This document shows positions 42,477 to 50,812 of a DNA stretch of 64,000 bases, piece after piece. A program made the translations under genes and the position numbers. Under the pieces are notes generated by a model. It worked only from the letters and a program-made list of their open reading frames with translations, had not been told where the DNA came from and did no database searches. This stretch comes from Thermoanaerobacterium thermosulfurigenes (GTDB lineage Bacteria; Bacillota; Thermoanaerobacteria; Thermoanaerobacterales; Thermoanaerobacteraceae): NCBI RefSeq assembly GCF_051201035.1, contig NZ_JBPODR010000013.1:1-64000 (forward strand). The letters are read 5' to 3'. How positions within the stretch are numbered: position 1 is the first letter of the stretch; each line of letters begins with the position of its first letter.

Positions 42477-43687
42477 TGGAAGTCAATCAGATAGACATTG
42501 AGGAGATAGTGAAAAAGATATTAAATGATTTAAAAAGTGAGCCTAAAGAAAACATTAAAGGGAGCAATTCAAAAATACCATCTACCTGTAGAGCTGCTGT
42601 ACTTACAGATGTTAAAAAAATAGACGTAAAAGAATTTAATATTCCAGAAATAAATGATGATGAAATGCTTGTCAAGGTGGAAGGCTGTGGCGTTTGTGGT
42701 ACTGATGTTCATGAATACAAAGGAGATCCTTTTGGTCTCATACCATTGGTTTTAGGACACGAAGGCACAGGGGAGATAGTGAAGCTGGGGAAAAACGTAA
42801 GACGAGATTCTGCTGGTAAAGAAATCAAAGAAGGCGATAAGATCGTTACATCTGTCGTTCCATGCGGTGAATGCGATATATGTCTAAATCATCCAGGTAA
42901 GACGAATTTGTGTGAAAACTCAAAGATTTACGGTTTAATACCTGATGATAATTACCATTTAAATGGTTGGTTCTCAGAGTACATCGTCATAAGGAAAGGC
43001 TCAACATTTTATAAGGTCAATGACATGAATCTTAATTTGAGGCTTTTGGTAGAACCGGCGGCAGTAGTCGTACATGCAGTAGAGCGTGCAAAATCCACAG
43101 GTCTTATGAGATTCAACAGCAAAGTTCTCGTACAAGGTTGTGGTCCTATAGGATTACTGCTTTTGTCGGTTGTAAAGACGCTTGGCGTAGAAAATATCAT
43201 AGCTGTCGATGGCGATGAGAATAGACTAAATATGGCTAAAAGATTAGGTGCTACAGCACTCATTAATTTCACTAAATACAGCAATATTGATGAGCTTATT
43301 GGCGCTGTTAAAAAAGCAAGCGATGGAATTGGCGCAGATTTCGCATTTCAATGTACAGGTGTTCCTTCTGCAGCGTCTAATATTTGGAAGTTTGTAAGGC
43401 GGGGAGGTGGTTTGTGCGAAGTTGGATTCTTTGTAAATAATGGCGATTGTAAGATAAACCCCCATTACGATATTTGCAATAAGGAGATAACAGCAGTCGG
43501 CTCGTGGACTTACACCCCTCAAGATTATTTGACAACTTTTGATTTTCTCAAAAGAGCTAAAGAAATAGGACTTCCCATTGAAGAACTGATAACACATAGA
43601 TTTTCACTAAATAAAATGAATGAAGCAATGGAAGTCAATATGAAACAGGAAGGGATAAAAGTAGTGTATATAAATGACAGATTTTAG
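42477..43687 (+). CDS. Zinc-dependent alcohol dehydrogenase with N-terminal encapsulation peptide
   Basis: A 402-residue medium-chain dehydrogenase. A helix (QIDIEEIVKKILNDLKSE), almost a copy of that in PduP, and a linker precede the enzyme, which begins near residue 38. Catalytic zinc ligands are in CGVCGTDVHE and GHEGTGEI; structural zinc cysteines are in CGECDICLNHPGKTNLCEN; the Rossmann loop is VLVQGCGPIGLLLLSVV. It would recycle NADH by reducing propionaldehyde to 1-propanol, or lactaldehyde to propanediol, in the shell. In Salmonella this place is taken by PduQ, an iron-type enzyme of another family. ATG 42477 has SD AGGAGAGG. Confidence 0.88.
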
Positions 43688-43695
43688 GTGATATA

Positions 43696-44001
43696 ATGCA
43701 GGCTGTCGGATTGATCGAAGTTTATGGGTTGGTAGCAGCATTTGTAGCAGCAGATGCTGCATGCAAAAAAGCGAATGTTGCAATAGAGTCTTTTGACAAT
43801 AATAAGCCATTAAACGCTGAATCATTGCCAGTTCCATTGATAATAGTTGTTAAACTTAGAGGAGATCTTGAAGATGTGAAAATAGCGGTAGATGCTGCAG
43901 TTAATGCAGCTAATAAGATATCTGGTGTAGTTACCACAAATATAATAGCAAAACCAGAAGAAGACACCGAAAAGCTATTAAAGCTAAATTGTCTTAAATA
44001 A
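43696..44001 (+). CDS. BMC-H shell protein with atypical pore loop
   Basis: A 101-residue single BMC-domain protein expected to form hexamers in the shell facets. The start (QAVGLIEVYGLVAAFVAADA) and the VKIAVDAAVNAANKI helix are canonical. In place of the short KIGSGL pore loop it has FDNNKPLNAESLPVPLIIVV, several residues longer and without the glycines, so its pore should differ from PduA. ATG 43696 follows AGGTGATAT, nine bases after the dehydrogenase. Confidence 0.88.
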   Translation: MQAVGLIEVYGLVAAFVAADAACKKANVAIESFDNNKPLNAESLPVPLIIVVKLRGDLEDVKIAVDAAVNAANKISGVVTTNIIAKPEEDTEKLLKLNCLK

Positions 44002-44027
44002 AAATAGAATCGAGGAGGATTTTGATT

Positions 44028-44306
44028 ATGGTACAGGAAGCATTGGGAATGGTAGAAACGAGAGGATTAGTTGCAGCAATAGAAGCAGCAGATGCAATGG
44101 TAAAGGCTGCGGATGTCGCCTTGATAGGAACTGAAAAAATAGGATCAGGACTTGTAACTGTCATGGTAAGAGGAGATGTTGGCGCAGTAAAAGCGGCTAC
44201 AGAGGTTGGCGCAAGTGCTGCTTCAAAATTAGGAGAGTTAGTGGCTGTTCATGTAATACCAAGGCCTCACACTGATGTTGAAAAGATATTGCCGACAATT
44301 AAATAA
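44028..44306 (+). CDS. pduA: BMC-H major shell protein (PduA/PduJ type)
   Basis: A 92-residue hexameric shell protein. The sequence EALGMVETRGLVAAIEAADA and the pore motif EKIGSGLVTVMVRGD are those of PduA, whose central pore admits 1,2-propanediol. It is nearly identical to the protein ending at 45023. ATG 44028 is chosen for the AGGAGG SD; a TTG at 44022 is too close to it. Confidence 0.93.
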   Translation: MVQEALGMVETRGLVAAIEAADAMVKAADVALIGTEKIGSGLVTVMVRGDVGAVKAATEVGASAASKLGELVAVHVIPRPHTDVEKILPTIK

Positions 44307-44332
44307 TTTTGGCACATTTGGGAGTGCAATAA

Positions 44333-44650
44333 ATGCATGCAATTGGACTTATTGAAGTAAATGGATTTGTAGCTGCAGTGGAAGCACTGGATGCCATGTT
44401 GAAAACAGCGAATGTAGAGTTTGCAACATGGGAGAAAAAACTTGGAGGCAGACTTGTGACAATTATTATTAAAGGAAATGTTTCAGCAGTTGAAGAAGCA
44501 ATTTTAAATGGAAAAAATAAAGCTGATAAAATTACACGGACAGTAGCATACGCGGTAATACCAAATCCACATCCAGAAACTATAAAGATGGTAAATATTA
44601 GTGCAGAAAAGCTATTTAAAGTAGATGGTGGTGAAATAAGTGAGTTCTGA
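44333..44650 (+). CDS. BMC-H shell protein, divergent
   Basis: A 105-residue BMC-domain protein: HAIGLIEVNGFVAAVEALDAML, pore region WEKKLGGRLVTIIIKGNV and VIPNPHPETIKMV. The pore loop has KKLGGRL rather than KIGSGL, making the opening more basic. A tail of about 15 residues (SAEKLFKVDGGEISEF) follows the domain. It overlaps the frame of the next gene by 11 bases if that one starts at GTG 44640. Confidence 0.9.
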   Translation: MHAIGLIEVNGFVAAVEALDAMLKTANVEFATWEKKLGGRLVTIIIKGNVSAVEEAILNGKNKADKITRTVAYAVIPNPHPETIKMVNISAEKLFKVDGGEISEF

Positions 44651-45023
44651 AGAAAAGGACACGAATGCAAAAGATGTTAAAGGCGAAAAGCAGAAAAACA
44701 ATTTAACGAAAATATCAAATAAAGAATTTAAGGAGGAATTGATTATGGAACAACAAGCATTGGGAATGGTAGAGACGAGAGGATTGGTAGCAGCGATAGA
44801 AGCTGCAGATGCAATGGTAAAGGCTGCTAATGTCACGTTAATAGGAACTGAAAAAATAGGTTCAGGACTTGTAACAGTTATGGTAAGAGGAGATGTTGGT
44901 GCAGTAAAAGCAGCGACAGAGACTGGTGCAAATGCAGCTAAAAAGTTAGGCGAGTTAGTAGCTGTTCATGTAATACCAAGACCTCATGCAGATGTAGAGA
45001 AAATATTGCCTATGATAAAGTAG
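44640..45023 (+). CDS. pduJ: BMC-H major shell protein (PduJ/PduA type), possibly made with two starts
   Basis: The shell domain from ATG 44745 (SD AAGGAGGAATTG) is 92 residues and differs from the 44028 protein at only some ten positions, with the same EKIGSGL pore. The frame is open 35 codons further to GTG 44640, which has GGTGGTGA about seven bases upstream and overlaps the preceding gene. The added stretch is hydrophilic (SSEEKDTNAKDVKGEKQKNN, then LTKISNKEFKEELI). Either the short form alone is made, or both are, as for PduB and PduB'. The short form is certain; the long form is not. Confidence 0.9.
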   Translation: MSSEEKDTNAKDVKGEKQKNNLTKISNKEFKEELIMEQQALGMVETRGLVAAIEAADAMVKAANVTLIGTEKIGSGLVTVMVRGDVGAVKAATETGANAAKKLGELVAVHVIPRPHADVEKILPMIK

Positions 45024-45027
45024 TGTG

Positions 45028-45678
45028 ATGACAGTGAATGATAAATTGATAGAGATTATATCAAAAACTATAGCGGAGACGCTTAGTGAAAGGAATTTGC
45101 TTAAGATACCAGTAGGTGTATCAGCCCGACATGTTCATTTGACTAAAGAACATTTGGAGATATTGTTTGGGAAAGATTATGTTTTAAAAAAGAAAAAGGA
45201 ATTGATGGGTGGACAGTTTGCAGCAGAGGAATGTGTGACAATTATTGGATTTAAATTAAATGCTATTGAGAAAGTGAGAGTTTTGGGTCCTTTAAGAGAT
45301 AAGACGCAGGTAGAAATATCAAAGACTGATGCAATAAGTTTAGGATTAAACCCTCCTATACGGGAATCAGGTGACATAAAAGGTTCATCGCCAATTACAA
45401 TTGTAGGGCCGAAAGGCGCAATATCATTAAAAGAAGGATGCATAATAGCAAAACGACATGTTCACATGTCGCCTGAGGATTCCAAAAGATTCAATGTTAA
45501 AGACGACGATATAATATCAGTAAAAGTAAACGGTCAGCGAGGCGGAATTTTAGAAAATGTACAGGTTAGAGTTGACGAAAAATATACACTTGAAATGCAT
45601 ATTGACACAGATGAAGCTAATTGCATGGGACTAAAAAGCGGCGATTTTGTTGAAATAGTTAGAGATAATAGGAGTTGA
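45028..45678 (+). CDS. pduL: Phosphate propanoyltransferase (PduL)
   Basis: A 216-residue phosphotransacylase converting propionyl-CoA to propionyl phosphate and freeing CoA inside the BMC. An N-terminal helix (DKLIEIISKTIAETLSERN) resembles the encapsulation peptides of this operon. Two PF06130 halves each bring zinc-binding histidines: GVSARHVHLT and AKRHVHMSP; the loop RVLGPLRDKTQVEIS is also typical. Start ATG 45028 has a weak SD and lies four bases after the previous stop, so coupling is likely. No propionate kinase gene is in the operon. Confidence 0.93.
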   Translation: MTVNDKLIEIISKTIAETLSERNLLKIPVGVSARHVHLTKEHLEILFGKDYVLKKKKELMGGQFAAEECVTIIGFKLNAIEKVRVLGPLRDKTQVEISKTDAISLGLNPPIRESGDIKGSSPITIVGPKGAISLKEGCIIAKRHVHMSPEDSKRFNVKDDDIISVKVNGQRGGILENVQVRVDEKYTLEMHIDTDEANCMGLKSGDFVEIVRDNRS

Positions 45679-45683
45679 AAAAA

Positions 45684-45962
45684 TTGATAATAGCTAAAGT
45701 TGTTGGTACTGTTATTTCTACCCGCAAGAATCAAAATTTAATAGGCAATAAATTTTTAATAGTAGAACCTGTAAACGAAATGAATTATGACAATAAAAAT
45801 AGGATTGTTGCAATTGATAATGTAGGTGCAGGTGTAGGAGAAATAGTCTTAGTTACCTTTGGAAGTTCAGCAAGAATTGGTTGTGGTATGCCAGATTCGC
45901 CTGTAGACGCGGCAATTGTTGGAATCGTTGATAGCATAAAAGATATTATCATCGATGATTAG
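45684..45962 (+). CDS. pduN: BMC-P pentameric vertex protein (PduN/EutN/CcmL)
   Basis: A 92-residue vertex protein closing the corners of the shell. IIAKVVGTVISTRKNQNLIG at the start, AIDNVGAGVGEIVLVTFGSSAR in the middle and DAAIVGIVDSI at the end are typical. TTG 45684 is favoured, nine bases after AGGAG; a TTG at 45675 touches the SD. It is the only BMC-P gene in the operon. Confidence 0.93.
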   Translation: MIIAKVVGTVISTRKNQNLIGNKFLIVEPVNEMNYDNKNRIVAIDNVGAGVGEIVLVTFGSSARIGCGMPDSPVDAAIVGIVDSIKDIIIDD

Positions 45963-45980
45963 TTAATCTGGGGTGAGATG

Positions 45981-47348
45981 ATGAATATTGATGAACTTAA
46001 AAATATCGTATTTGAAAATGGAATAGTCGGTGCAGGCGGAGCTGGTTTTCCTACACATGCAAAACTTACTACAGGTATAGATACAATCATATTAAATGGC
46101 GCTGAATGTGAACCGCTTTTGAGAGTTGATAGGCAGCTGCTTGCAGTATATACTGATGAAATATTGATGACTTTATCATTTATAGTTGATACTTTAGGAG
46201 GCAAATTTGGCATTGTAGCAATAAAATCAGCATACAAGACTGCCATCAGCTCAGTTAAGAATTTGATTGGCAATTATAGAAACTTGGAGTTAAAGGTATT
46301 GCCAGACGTCTATCCTGCTGGTGACGAAGTTGTATTAATATACGAGACGACTGGCAGAATTGTACCAGAAGGTTCTATACCTATTTCTGTTGGTACGTTG
46401 GTAATGAATGTGGAAACAGTCTTAAACATCTATAATGCAATTAATCTGAAACATCCTGTTACAGAAAAGTATGTAACTGTAACGGGAAATGTCAAATATC
46501 CCAGCACGTTTAAAGTAAAAGTAGGCACACCAGCAGCTTGGCTTATTGAAAAGGCAGGAGGATGCTTAGAAAAAGATTGTGAAGTGATAATGGGTGGTCC
46601 TATGACTGGGAAAATAGTTGATGTAAAGACTCCAATAACAAAAACTACAAAAGCTATTATCGTTCTCCCAAAAGACCACCCTGTGATAACAAAGAGAAAG
46701 ACAAACATAAGGATAGAGTTAAAACGTGCAATGTCTGTTTGCTCTCAATGTCAAATGTGCACAGATCTATGTCCTAGAAATTTATTAGGTCATTCTATAA
46801 AACCGCATAAAGTTATGAATGCAGTTGCAAATAGTATTATTGATGATACCACTGCATATACGATGACAATGTTATGCTCTGAATGTGGATTGTGTGAAAT
46901 GTATTCATGCCATCAAAGTTTGTCACCGAGAAAAATAATAAGCCAAATAAAGACAAAATTAAGGCAAAATGGTGTAAAAAATCCACACAACAAAAGACCA
47001 GAAACAGCAAATGTCATGAGAGATGAAAGATTAGTACCGATGGAAAGGCTTATATCAAGACTTTCGCTTAAAAAATACGATGTAGATGCACCGATGAATC
47101 TTGATACTGTTATTCCTTCACATCATGTCGTCATGCAATTAAGTCAGCATGTTGGTGTTAAAGCGATGCCTGTAGTAAAGGTTGGAGATATTGTGAAAGA
47201 AGGAGATCTGATAGGCGATGTGCCTAATAATAAGCTGGGTGCTAAATTGCATGCCAGTATTGACGGCATTATAATAGATGTAACTGATGACAGTATTGTT
47301 ATCAAGCCAAGAGGTGATTTTGATGGACAAAGCGATAGGATTAGTTGA
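45981..47348 (+). CDS. pduS: Cobalamin reductase PduS (RnfC-like Fe-S flavoprotein)
   Basis: A 455-residue protein reducing cob(III)/cob(II)alamin to supply PduO. The N-terminal part has the RnfC/Complex-I-51K glycine-rich loop VGAGGAGFPTHAKL and NGAECEPLLRVD for flavin and NADH. Two 4Fe-4S motifs follow: CSQCQMCTDLCPRN and CSECGLCEMYSC. The C-terminal SLBB/barrel domain resembles a lipoyl-like fold (VKVGDIVKEGDLIGDVP). Start 45981 (or the adjacent ATG 45978) follows GGGGTGAG. It overlaps pduT by 26 bases, and the two proteins are known to interact. Confidence 0.93.
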   Translation: MNIDELKNIVFENGIVGAGGAGFPTHAKLTTGIDTIILNGAECEPLLRVDRQLLAVYTDEILMTLSFIVDTLGGKFGIVAIKSAYKTAISSVKNLIGNYRNLELKVLPDVYPAGDEVVLIYETTGRIVPEGSIPISVGTLVMNVETVLNIYNAINLKHPVTEKYVTVTGNVKYPSTFKVKVGTPAAWLIEKAGGCLEKDCEVIMGGPMTGKIVDVKTPITKTTKAIIVLPKDHPVITKRKTNIRIELKRAMSVCSQCQMCTDLCPRNLLGHSIKPHKVMNAVANSIIDDTTAYTMTMLCSECGLCEMYSCHQSLSPRKIISQIKTKLRQNGVKNPHNKRPETANVMRDERLVPMERLISRLSLKKYDVDAPMNLDTVIPSHHVVMQLSQHVGVKAMPVVKVGDIVKEGDLIGDVPNNKLGAKLHASIDGIIIDVTDDSIVIKPRGDFDGQSDRIS

Positions 47349-47871
47349 ATACAAATCAGTTGCTACAGGTATAACTGCTGCTGATGACATGGCTAAAACT
47401 GCTGATGTGGAAATAATAGAAGCATATACAGTATGTCCGGGGAAATACATTGTTCTGTTAGCTGGGAAATTAAGTGCAGTTAATTCGGCGATAGAAAAGG
47501 GTATAAATCAGTATTCAGACAATGTCATTGATAGCTTTATATTGGGAAATCCACATGAAACAATATATAAAGCTATGAATGGCACGTCTGTAATTGAAGA
47601 TGTAGAAGCACTTGGCATCATAGAAACATTTTCTGCAGCATCAATAATACTTGCAGCAGATACGGCTGCAAAAGCTGCAAAAGTAAATCTTGTAGAGATA
47701 AGAATAGCCAAAGGTATGTGCGGCAAGTCATACTTGCTGCTTACAGGCGAACTTGCCGCTGTTGAAGCATCAATTAATGCAGGATGCAAAGCTTTGGAGA
47801 AATCAGGTATGCTTTTAAATAAGTCTATAATACCCAATCCAGATAGAGCTATTTGGGATAAGATAATCTAA
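47323..47871 (+). CDS. pduT: PduT: tandem-BMC (BMC-T) shell protein with Fe-S site
   Basis: 182 residues with two BMC domains (DKAIGLVEYKSVATGITAAD at the start; then VEALGIIETFSAASIILAAD near residue 95). PduT trimers hold a 4Fe-4S cluster at the central pore, bound by a cysteine from each subunit; the cysteine in EAYTVCPGKYIVLL sits at that position. It would pass electrons across the shell to or from PduS. Start 47323 follows GAGGTG. It is the last gene of the operon and the only tandem-domain shell protein seen, since PduB is absent. Confidence 0.92.
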   Translation: MDKAIGLVEYKSVATGITAADDMAKTADVEIIEAYTVCPGKYIVLLAGKLSAVNSAIEKGINQYSDNVIDSFILGNPHETIYKAMNGTSVIEDVEALGIIETFSAASIILAADTAAKAAKVNLVEIRIAKGMCGKSYLLLTGELAAVEASINAGCKALEKSGMLLNKSIIPNPDRAIWDKII

Positions 47872-47927
47872 ATGCAAAAACAGGCAATAAAAGAAAACAC
47901 AATACATATATCTACAAAACAAAAAAA

Positions 47928-47959
<32 letters not shown>

Positions 47960-47963
47960 AAGA

Positions 47964-47988
47964 AGGAATTTAACAAAAAACGTCGAAT
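47964..47988 (+). promoter_or_regulatory. Sigma-H-like promoter upstream of rhaA
   Basis: AGGAATT (47964-47970), 14 bases, GAAT (47985-47988), within AAGAAGGAATTT...ACGTCGAAT. The same arrangement occurs before the LacI gene at 58532. It fits the AGGAWWT-14-GAAT pattern of sigma-H promoters; GTCGAA also resembles part of a Spo0A box. No other gene is seen in 47872-48093. Confidence 0.55.
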
Positions 47989-48093
47989 ATATATAATATA
48001 AAAGATATGTAACTTAAAATTTAGATAAAAGTAGTTATTATTAAATAGAATCCAAATGTAATTATTATTTGATTTCCCGAAAGGATGTTTATT

Positions 48094-49371
48094 ATGTATG
48101 AAGTAGAGAAAGATGAAATTTTAAATGATTATTATCATGCAAAAGAGGTTTATGCAAAGTTTGACATAGACACTGATGAAATATTAGATAAAATGAAGAA
48201 GATTCGTATTTCCCTTCACTGTTGGCAGGGCGATGATGTAACTGGATTTGAGAAAAGCGCCAATGGATTAAGCGGTGGAGGTATTTTGGCGACGGGAAAC
48301 TGGCCTGGCAGAGCAAGGAATGGTGAAGAATTGAGGCAAGACATTGAAAAAGCCTTAAGTCTTATACCTGGCAAACACAAAGTGAATTTGCATGCCATTT
48401 ATGCGGAAACAAATGGTGAATTTGTTGACAGAGACGAAATAAACGTAGAACATTTTAGAAAATGGATAGAGTGGGCAAAAGAAAAAAGGCTTGGTCTAGA
48501 TTTTAACCCTACGTTTTTTTCACATCCTAAAGCAAACTCTGGCTATACGCTTTCTAGTAAAGATGATAATATTAGAAAATTTTGGATTGAACACGGCAAG
48601 AGATGTCGTGAAATTGCAAATGAAATGGGAAAAGAATTAAAAATACAATGTGTAAACAATATTTGGATTCCAGATGGCTCTAAAGATTTGCCTGCTAATC
48701 GAATTGAACATAGAAAGATACTTAAAGAATCTTTAGATGAAATATTTTCAGTAAAATACGACAAAACAAACATCATCGATTCAGTTGAAAGCAAACTATT
48801 TGGTATCGGGTCAGAAAGTTATGTAGTTGGTTCACATGAATTTTATATGAGCTATGCCTCAAGAAATGATGTAATGTTATGCCTTGACATGGGACATTTT
48901 CATCCTACTGAGAATATAGCTGATAAGATATCGTCAATACTGACATTCGATGACGATTTATTGATTCATGTAAGCCGTGGTGTTCGCTGGGATAGCGATC
49001 ATGTAGTCATTTTAAATGAAGATTTGCTCTCATTAGCAAAAGAAATAAGAAGATGTAATGCTTATGATAAAGTATATATTGCTTTAGATTTCTTTGACGC
49101 AAGCATAAACAGGATAATGGCGTGGGTAATAGGCGCAAGAGCGACGTTAAAAGCCATATTAATATCACTATTAGAGCCTGTTCATCTACTTTTAGAAGAA
49201 GAGAATAAAGGGAATTTTGGTGCAAGGCTTGCTTTGATGGAGGAATTTAAAACATTGCCATTTTACTCCGTTTGGAACAAATACTGTTTGGACGAAAATG
49301 TGCCTATTGGTACATCATGGATTGATGTTATTAAAGAATATGAAAAAGAAATTATAAAAAATCGGACTTAG
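48094..49371 (+). CDS. rhaA: L-rhamnose isomerase
   Basis: A 425-residue enzyme converting L-rhamnose to L-rhamnulose. It matches the clostridial/Bacillus RhaA family in length and in SLHCWQGDDVTGFEK, LHAIYAETNGEFVDRD, LGLDFNPTFFSHP and MLCLDMGHFHPTENIADKIS; the acidic and histidine residues in these segments bind the two metals. ATG 48094 is chosen for distance to the GAAAGGA SD; ATG 48085 overlaps it. First gene of the rhamnose operon, followed by the kinase at 28 bases. Confidence 0.95.
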   Translation: MYEVEKDEILNDYYHAKEVYAKFDIDTDEILDKMKKIRISLHCWQGDDVTGFEKSANGLSGGGILATGNWPGRARNGEELRQDIEKALSLIPGKHKVNLHAIYAETNGEFVDRDEINVEHFRKWIEWAKEKRLGLDFNPTFFSHPKANSGYTLSSKDDNIRKFWIEHGKRCREIANEMGKELKIQCVNNIWIPDGSKDLPANRIEHRKILKESLDEIFSVKYDKTNIIDSVESKLFGIGSESYVVGSHEFYMSYASRNDVMLCLDMGHFHPTENIADKISSILTFDDDLLIHVSRGVRWDSDHVVILNEDLLSLAKEIRRCNAYDKVYIALDFFDASINRIMAWVIGARATLKAILISLLEPVHLLLEEENKGNFGARLALMEEFKTLPFYSVWNKYCLDENVPIGTSWIDVIKEYEKEIIKNRT

Positions 49372-49399
49372 AAATTTAAGGCTAAAGGATGGTATTTCA

Positions 49400-50812
49400 A
49401 TGAAAGATATTGTGTATAATTTAGCTTTCGATTTTGGTGCTTCTAGTGGACGTCTTATGCTATCGAAATTTGCTGGTGAAAAAATCGATATCGAAGAAGT
49501 TTATAGATTTCCAAATGAGCCAGTCAAGCTAGGACAATCACTTTATTGGGATTTTTTGAGGCTTTTTCACGAATTAAAAAATGGGTTGAAACTAGTATCA
49601 AAAAGAAAAATCAAAATATCTGGCATTGGTATAGATACTTGGGGCGTAGATTATGGTTTGCTTGATAAAAATGATGAATTAATTTCAAATCCTTTTCATT
49701 ACAGAGATCAGAGAACAAATGGGATAATGAAAAATGTTGAAAAGGTATTGCCATTGGAAGAGATTTATAATATTACTGGTATACAGTTTATGGAATTTAA
49801 TACAATATTTCAATTGTATTGTGATTTAATGAGACGCCCAGAATTATTGGATAATGCGAAGACATTGTTATTTATTCCAGATTTGTTGAACTTTTATCTG
49901 ACCAATGAGAAATATAATGAATACACCGTTGCATCAACATCACAGATGCTGGATCCTGAAAAAAGGGATTGGGCGATCGATCTTATAAAAAAGTTAAATA
50001 TACCGGAAAGCATTTTTCAAAAAATATTGATGCCGGGGAAGATAATTGGCTATCTATCAAAAGAAATTCAAGAAGAAACAGGACTATCTGATATTCCTGT
50101 GATTTCAGTTGGAAGCCATGATACGGCATCTGCAGTTGCGGGTACACCAATTGAAAACGGTTCAAGTGCCTATTTGATTTGTGGTACGTGGTCACTATTA
50201 GGTGTTGAAAGTGAAAGTCCTATAATAAATGAAAATACAAAAAAGTACAACTTTACAAATGAAGGTGGAGTAGAAGGCTTTATTAGGCTACTTAAAAATA
50301 TAAATGGCTTGTGGATTATTCAACAATTAAAACAAAGCTGGAATTCAAATGGTATAAAAATAGGATTTCCAGGGATCAGCCAGATGGCATCTAAAGCTGA
50401 GCATGAGGAGTTTATAATTAATCCCGATGACAAATTGTTTATAGCTCCCGATGATATGGCTGAAGCAATAAAGCAATATTGTGTAGAAACAGGGCAGGGT
50501 TTGCCTCAGGATATTGGTGATATAGCGAGAGCTGCTTACAATGGTATAGTTGAACAATACAAAAATTGCTTAAACAATTTAGAAGACATTATAGGGCGAA
50601 AAATAGATACTATCCATATGGTTGGCGGAGGAATACAGGATAAGTTCCTGTGTAAGTTAACTGCGGATGTTACAGGTAAAAAAGTCATAACAGGACCTGT
50701 AGAAGCTTCAATCTATGGCAATGTGATAGTTCAATTTATGGCGCTGGGATACATCAAAGATTTAAAAGAGGGAAGAAAGATAATAAAGAATTCTATAGAG
50801 GGGGCGTATTAA
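49400..50812 (+). CDS. rhaB: Rhamnulokinase
   Basis: A 470-residue FGGY-family kinase making L-rhamnulose-1-phosphate. FDFGASSGRLMLSKFAGEKI at the N terminus is the RhaB-specific phosphate loop. IGIDTWGVDYGLLDKND, PVISVGSHDTASAVAGTP and IHMVGGGIQDKFLCKLTADV complete the family pattern. SD AAAGGATGG. Its stop shares a base with the next start (TAATG). Confidence 0.95.
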   Translation: MKDIVYNLAFDFGASSGRLMLSKFAGEKIDIEEVYRFPNEPVKLGQSLYWDFLRLFHELKNGLKLVSKRKIKISGIGIDTWGVDYGLLDKNDELISNPFHYRDQRTNGIMKNVEKVLPLEEIYNITGIQFMEFNTIFQLYCDLMRRPELLDNAKTLLFIPDLLNFYLTNEKYNEYTVASTSQMLDPEKRDWAIDLIKKLNIPESIFQKILMPGKIIGYLSKEIQEETGLSDIPVISVGSHDTASAVAGTPIENGSSAYLICGTWSLLGVESESPIINENTKKYNFTNEGGVEGFIRLLKNINGLWIIQQLKQSWNSNGIKIGFPGISQMASKAEHEEFIINPDDKLFIAPDDMAEAIKQYCVETGQGLPQDIGDIARAAYNGIVEQYKNCLNNLEDIIGRKIDTIHMVGGGIQDKFLCKLTADVTGKKVITGPVEASIYGNVIVQFMALGYIKDLKEGRKIIKNSIEGAY

